A stretch of DNA of 34,214 nt, from the NCBI GenBank assembly GCA_964351495.1, contig CAYGOC010000015.1, positions 1-34,214 of the forward strand. Direction: 5' to 3'. Below the pieces are notes generated by a model. That model did not search any database, was not told where the DNA came from, and worked only from the letters and a program-made list of their open reading frames with translations. Made by a program: the position numbers and the translations under genes. This document shows, piece after piece, positions 30,907 through 34,214 of the stretch. Source of the DNA: CAYGOC01 sp964351495 (GTDB lineage Bacteria; Chlamydiota; Chlamydiia; Chlamydiales; SM23-39). The number at the start of each line of letters is the position of its first letter. Positions within the stretch are counted from its first letter, which is position 1.

Positions 30907-31242
30907 TTACTCCGTTGAAACGACCACTGTAAAATGGCTTGTTCTTTTTAAAATAGGGACCCTTCCCCCTCTACACTTAGACTTTGAACGCTTCATAGTA
31001 GGACCTTCGTCTATAAAAACTCGGGCTACTTTCAAGTTGTCCCTAGAAATCTCCAACACATTCTCAGCATTGGCTGAAGCGCTTTGCAGCGTCTTCAAAA
31101 GAAGCCTAGATCCTTTCATAGGACTGCTTTTCAACTGTAAAACAGCCTCTTCCACTCTCTTTCCTCGTATAAGCCCAGCAGCCAGTCTCGCCTTCCTAGG
31201 ACTAATTCGAACAAATCTTGTCAACGCTTTCGCTTCTTTCAT
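30907..31242 (-). CDS. rplV: 50S ribosomal protein uL22
   Basis: A 111-residue uL22 with RFVRISPRKARLAAGLIRGK at the N-terminus, a helix with NAENVLEISRDNL, and the C-terminal hairpin with GPTMKRSKSKCRGG that lines the exit tunnel, where changes give macrolide resistance in other bacteria. The cysteine in SKCRGG replaces the more usual Arg/Pro-type residue. It lies 12 bases after rpsS. Confidence 0.97.
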   Translation of the reverse strand: MKEAKALTRFVRISPRKARLAAGLIRGKRVEEAVLQLKSSPMKGSRLLLKTLQSASANAENVLEISRDNLKVARVFIDEGPTMKRSKSKCRGGRVPILKRTSHFTVVVSTE

Positions 31243-31254
31243 ATCTCTTATCCT

Positions 31255-31545
31255 TTACTTTTTCGCCTTCGTATCAGCAGCTGCTTTCTTCTCAGGATGC
31301 CCTTTGAAAGAACGAGTAGGAGCAAACTCGCCTAATCGATGCCCCACCATGTTTTCTGAAATAACTAAATCAAAAAACTTCTTTCCGTTATGAACCTGAA
31401 ACCCAAGTCCTATCATATCGGGAATAATCATCGATCTCCTAGACCAAGTTTTAATCGGTTTTTTCTGAGAACTCTCCCTAGCTTTTTCCACTTTTTCTCT
31501 AAGAAAGTGGTCCACAAAAGGTCCTTTCTTTAACGAACGCGCCAT
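31255..31545 (-). CDS. rpsS: 30S ribosomal protein uS19
   Basis: A 96-residue uS19 beginning ARSLKKGPFVDHFL, with KTWSRRSMIIPDMIGLGFQV, VHNGKKF and GHRLGEFAPTRSFKGH, all diagnostic. It lies in the 30S head with uS13. A basic Lys/Ala tail ends the protein. It starts 3 bases after the rplB stop. Confidence 0.98.
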   Translation of the reverse strand: MARSLKKGPFVDHFLREKVEKARESSQKKPIKTWSRRSMIIPDMIGLGFQVHNGKKFFDLVISENMVGHRLGEFAPTRSFKGHPEKKAAADTKAKK

Positions 31546-31548
31546 ACT

Positions 31549-32382
31549 CTACTTGTCCTTCTTTTTCTTACGAGGTTTAACAATCCACTGGTTAGACTTC
31601 TTCTTTGATCTAGTCTTTCTTCCCTTTGTATACTGAGCCCAAGGAGTCTGAGGATGATTCCCCTTACCCTTTCCTTCTCCTCCCCCATGAGGGTGATCTA
31701 CCGGGTTCATAACTACACCACGAACCGTAGGACGAAATCCCTTCCATCGAGTTCTACCCGCTTTCGCATCTACACGAAGCACATGCTCTGCATTCGATAA
31801 AGCCCCAAAAGTAGCCCTGCAGTTTTCATTCACTAAACGAACCTCTCCAGAAGGCATCTTTACCGTGGCATACCCTCCACTTCTCGCTAAAAGCTGAGCA
31901 GACATCCCCGCAGAACGGACAAGCTTCCCTCCTCTTCCGGGATAAAGCTCTACATTATGAATCACAGAACCAAGGGGCATAGACTTAAGTCGCATGCAAT
32001 AACCCGTTTTAAAAGGAGGCTCCTCTGATGTCATCACTTTTTCCCCCGCCTTCAAGCCCTCAGGAGCTAAAATATACCTCTTCTCTCCATCTGAATAATG
32101 AAGAAGAGCTATATGAACAGAACGGTTAGGATCATACTCAATAGAGGCTACTTTTGCAGAAATATTTTCTTTCTCTCTTGTAAAATCTACCAAACGATAG
32201 GCTCTTTTATGTCCTCCCCCTCTATGGCGGCAGGTAATATGCCCATGATGGTTCCTTCCACTCCCTCTTTTTTTAGAAACAGAAAGATTTTTCTCTCTCT
32301 TTTTCTTGGGAGTAAGCTCTGTAAAGCTGGGAACAACCAGTTTGCGAAGACTAGGTGTAATCGGTCTAAACTTCTTCGTCAT
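31549..32382 (-). CDS. rplB: 50S ribosomal protein uL2
   Basis: A 277-residue uL2. Clear signatures are GRNHHGHITCRHRGGGHKR near the N-terminus, the central GDKGxxxR-equivalent beta barrel, and the C-terminal VMNPVDHPHGGGEGKGKGNH with the conserved His in HPHGGGEG, which is near the peptidyl-transferase centre. Length fits the family. It lies 11 bases after rplW. Confidence 0.99.
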   Translation of the reverse strand: MTKKFRPITPSLRKLVVPSFTELTPKKKREKNLSVSKKRGSGRNHHGHITCRHRGGGHKRAYRLVDFTREKENISAKVASIEYDPNRSVHIALLHYSDGEKRYILAPEGLKAGEKVMTSEEPPFKTGYCMRLKSMPLGSVIHNVELYPGRGGKLVRSAGMSAQLLARSGGYATVKMPSGEVRLVNENCRATFGALSNAEHVLRVDAKAGRTRWKGFRPTVRGVVMNPVDHPHGGGEGKGKGNHPQTPWAQYTKGRKTRSKKKSNQWIVKPRKKKKDK

Positions 32383-32393
32383 AGCGCTTTCCT

Positions 32394-32726
32394 CTATATT
32401 TGATCATCCAGTTCCTGACCCGCTTTTAAAGTAATCACCGCTTTTTTCTGATAAGCAGTCTTCCCTAGCTGGCCTCGTACTCTTCTTGTTTTAGGTTTGC
32501 GAAGCGTTGTGTTTACTTTCACTACCTTCACGTTTTTACTCGCATAAATTTTTTCTATCGCCTGCGCTATTTCTCTTTTGTTTGCTTTTCTATCTACTAC
32601 AAAAACATACTTAGGAGAATCACACTTTTTTAAAGAAGCAGAGCTTTCTGCATTTTTTAAGTTTTCTAAGACTCTTGCTTTTTCCGTAACTAATCTATGC
32701 TTGATAACTTGATATGGACTTTTCAT
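32394..32726 (-). CDS. rplW: 50S ribosomal protein uL23
   Basis: A 110-residue uL23 with the N-terminal YQVIKHRLVTEKA, then YVFVVDRKANKREIAQAIEK and VVKVNTTLRKPKTRR. It stands at the tunnel exit and docks trigger factor, SRP and SecY. It lies 5 bases after rplD. Confidence 0.96.
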   Translation of the reverse strand: MKSPYQVIKHRLVTEKARVLENLKNAESSASLKKCDSPKYVFVVDRKANKREIAQAIEKIYASKNVKVVKVNTTLRKPKTRRVRGQLGKTAYQKKAVITLKAGQELDDQI

Positions 32727-32731
32727 ACTTC

Positions 32732-33379
32732 TTAACTCCGCCTAAACAGTTTTTCGACAAGCTCTTCAAAAGCCCCTTGTAAAATCACAACCTTAGAAGA
32801 CCGAGCAAGACTATACCCGTTTACCGTGGCAGAAGATAAATAAATTGTTTTCGGGATATTTCTCATTCCCAAAACAAACGCTCTCTCTGATTCTTTACTG
32901 CTCCCTAAAAAGAGAACGGCCTTCTTTTGAAGGCCTAATTTTTTCAAAAATCCAGAAACTTCCTTAGTCTTTACAAAAACATCTTGAGGTTGCTCTAAAA
33001 CTACAACATTTCCCTCTTTAATCTGATCCACGAAAAGAGCAGCCATAGAAGCTCTTCTCTCTTTTCTGTTGATACGAACATGCTGGTCAAACTTAGGCCT
33101 AGGTCCAAAAACTCTTCCTCCCCCTCTATATTGAGGAGAAGCAGTACTTCCCTGACGAGCTCTTCCCAAACCTTTTTGCTGGTGCGGCTTTTTCCCTGTC
33201 CTACAAACTTCTGCTCTCGTTTTCGTATTAGCAGACCACTGACGTGCATTTTTTCGAATCGCTACCAAATAATCTTTTACCATTTGAGAGTTAGCAGAAC
33301 ACTCTAAAAGAGACCCTTCTAAAGCAACTTCTCCAATCTCCTCTCCTAACAAATTATACTTTTTAAGCTGCTTTTCCAC
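32732..33379 (-). CDS. rplD: 50S ribosomal protein uL4
   Basis: A 215-residue uL4 with the globular domain and the extended tunnel loop (TRAEVCRTGKKPHQQKGLGR, then ARQGSTASPQYRGGGRVFGP). In E. coli uL4 is also the feedback repressor of the S10 operon through a leader hairpin; the leader here has a different short hairpin. Its first 17 bases overlap the end of rplC, indicating coupled translation. Confidence 0.97.
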   Translation of the reverse strand: MEKQLKKYNLLGEEIGEVALEGSLLECSANSQMVKDYLVAIRKNARQWSANTKTRAEVCRTGKKPHQQKGLGRARQGSTASPQYRGGGRVFGPRPKFDQHVRINRKERRASMAALFVDQIKEGNVVVLEQPQDVFVKTKEVSGFLKKLGLQKKAVLFLGSSKESERAFVLGMRNIPKTIYLSSATVNGYSLARSSKVVILQGAFEELVEKLFRRS

Positions 33380-34022
33380 TGAAGCCCCCTTTTTTCTTAG
33401 CCGGCGCTACAAAAACATACTTTCCTTTACTTCCCGGAACAGCCCCTTTTACAAGAAGAAGGTTATTCTCCTCATCTATCCTGACCACTTCCAAACTCTG
33501 AACTGTAACTCGGTCTCTTCCCATCTGAGAAGCTCTTTTACCCCCAGGAAAACATCTTCCCGGAGTAGACCTCATTCCCGTAGATCCTGCGTGACGATGA
33601 AAGCCGGAACCATGCGCTGCAGGCCCTCCAGAGAATCCATGAAGTTTCATTACCCCCTGAAACCCCTTTCCCTTACTTTCTTCAGTAGTGACATCTACAA
33701 AACTCGTGTTAGAAAAAAAACTCACTCCCAATTTAGAACCCAAAGAAAATTCATCTACGTTAGGGACATGGGAAGATTGAACAAGCTTCCTGCAAACCTC
33801 TACCTTAGCCTTGGCAAAAGCTTCTTTTTGCGGCTTGTTCGCTTTTTTCCACTTAGGATCAAAAAAACCTAAAACGACCCCTTCAACCCCTTCTTTATTT
33901 TTGCGACAAACTTTTACCACAACATTCGGCTCTAGAGAAATCAAGGTACAAGGAACGAGCTTCCCCTTTTTATCAAAGACCTGTGTCATTCCTATTTTTT
34001 TGCCAATCAGTTTAAGCGACAT
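33363..34022 (-). CDS. rplC: 50S ribosomal protein uL3
   Basis: A 219-residue uL3 beginning SLKLIGKKIGMTQVFDKKGK, with KGFQGVMKLHGFSGGPAAHG, the tip loop HRHAGSTGMRSTPGRCFPG, and MGRDRVTVQSLEVV. It is an early assembly protein whose loop reaches the peptidyl-transferase centre. AAAGGGA precedes the ATG. It is the first gene of this block: rpsJ (uS10), which normally begins the S10 operon, is not found between it and the window edge, as in Chlamydia, where rpsJ lies with the str genes. Confidence 0.98.
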   Translation of the reverse strand: MSLKLIGKKIGMTQVFDKKGKLVPCTLISLEPNVVVKVCRKNKEGVEGVVLGFFDPKWKKANKPQKEAFAKAKVEVCRKLVQSSHVPNVDEFSLGSKLGVSFFSNTSFVDVTTEESKGKGFQGVMKLHGFSGGPAAHGSGFHRHAGSTGMRSTPGRCFPGGKRASQMGRDRVTVQSLEVVRIDEENNLLLVKGAVPGSKGKYVFVAPAKKKGGFSGKAA

Positions 34023-34043
34023 ATTTTGTTCCCTTTACAAATC

Positions 34044-34069
34044 TTTCACAAGCTTTAAGCTGTGTGAAA
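34044..34069 (-). promoter_or_regulatory. Leader hairpin before rplC
   Basis: TTTCACA-AGCT-TTA-AGCT-G-TGTGAAA forms an 11-bp stem with one bulged G and a 3-base loop, 22 bases upstream of the rplC start. It lies inside the predicted 5' leader of the ribosomal transcript. It may regulate translation or simply stabilise the mRNA; it has no following U-tract, so it is not a plain terminator. Confidence 0.5.
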
Positions 34070-34119
34070 TTCCTTCTTAAAAATCTTAGTTTTGCTGTTT
34101 AAAAAAACAATCAATGAAG

Positions 34120-34148
34120 ATGCTACCAAAAGTTTTGTTTTCACTCAA
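34120..34148 (-). promoter_or_regulatory. Candidate promoter of the ribosomal protein operon
   Basis: On the minus strand, TTGAGT and TAGCAT are spaced by exactly 17 bases (four of six matches each to the sigma-70 consensus), about 98 bases before the rplC start. The transcript would include the leader hairpin. An alternative pair starting from a TTGATT about 25 bases nearer to rplC has a poorer -10. Confidence 0.4.
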
Positions 34149-34214
34149 CGTGTTTTGAAGTAAAAAAACAGAAGCTAGCTCTTGAATCAACTTGTATGTG
34201 GCCCTGAGGACAGA

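Noticed and set aside
34150..34214. Possible tRNA or gene end at the right edge
   Set aside because: Short inverted repeats are present but no cloverleaf or T-arm motif could be made, and no frame is convincing in 65 bases.

Overview
The window looks like a chromosome segment from a member of the Chlamydiales outside the classical genus Chlamydia (a 'Chlamydia-like' or environmental lineage). The best evidence is the right-hand block. There, the order gapA - small lysine/proline-rich gene - rplQ - rpoA - rpsK - rpsM - secY - rplO - rpsE ... rplD - rplC is, from memory, the Chlamydia trachomatis order. It also shows the chlamydial absences: no rpmD, rpmJ, rpsN or adk, and no rpsJ before rplC. 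A TyrP-type aromatic amino acid permease fits the same group. The accessory genes (U-box, J-domain and ankyrin proteins) suggest an intracellular bacterium that manipulates a eukaryotic host. The species cannot be fixed from the sequence alone.

Layout. Positions 1-5.8 kb hold the 3' part of dnaJ, a small basic DUF5754-like protein, a TyrP-like permease, an MFS transporter, a very tryptophan-rich protein resembling an Lrp/AsnC ligand-binding domain, and a membrane-anchored protein that may have a glycosyltransferase-like fold. Positions 5.9-9.75 kb hold a compact four-gene cluster: a protein carrying both a U-box and an HPD-positive J-domain, a single-ring ClpB-type AAA+ ATPase, and two small proteins with related J-like C-termini that lack HPD. 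The last three genes are coupled by 4-base overlaps. This is the best candidate for an undescribed system, a chaperone/ubiquitin-ligase module. Positions 9.76-13.85 kb hold a GH3 beta-N-acetylhexosaminidase with an extra C-terminal domain, a secreted protein of unknown role and a CPBP membrane protease. Positions 13.85-19.9 kb hold a hydrophobic orphan, an AT-rich gap with duplicated palindromic 18-mers, a dienelactone-hydrolase-like protein lacking its nucleophile, a SAM methyltransferase, and a 1056-residue ankyrin protein with a possible HEPN domain. A tRNA-Leu(UAA) follows.

Positions 20.1-34.2 kb are conserved housekeeping sequence on the minus strand: the S10/spc/alpha ribosomal block from rplC to rplQ with secY and rpoA, a strong terminator, then gapA and its partner. 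A promoter and a leader hairpin precede rplC, and another promoter lies between secY and rpsM where rpmJ would sit in many bacteria. The ribosomal genes are tightly packed, with several overlaps that imply translational coupling.

No CRISPR array, insertion sequence, integrase or rRNA gene was seen. Family calls come from motifs read by eye, so remote-homology claims (HEPN, lysozyme-like, DUF218-like, Lrp-like) are inferences.
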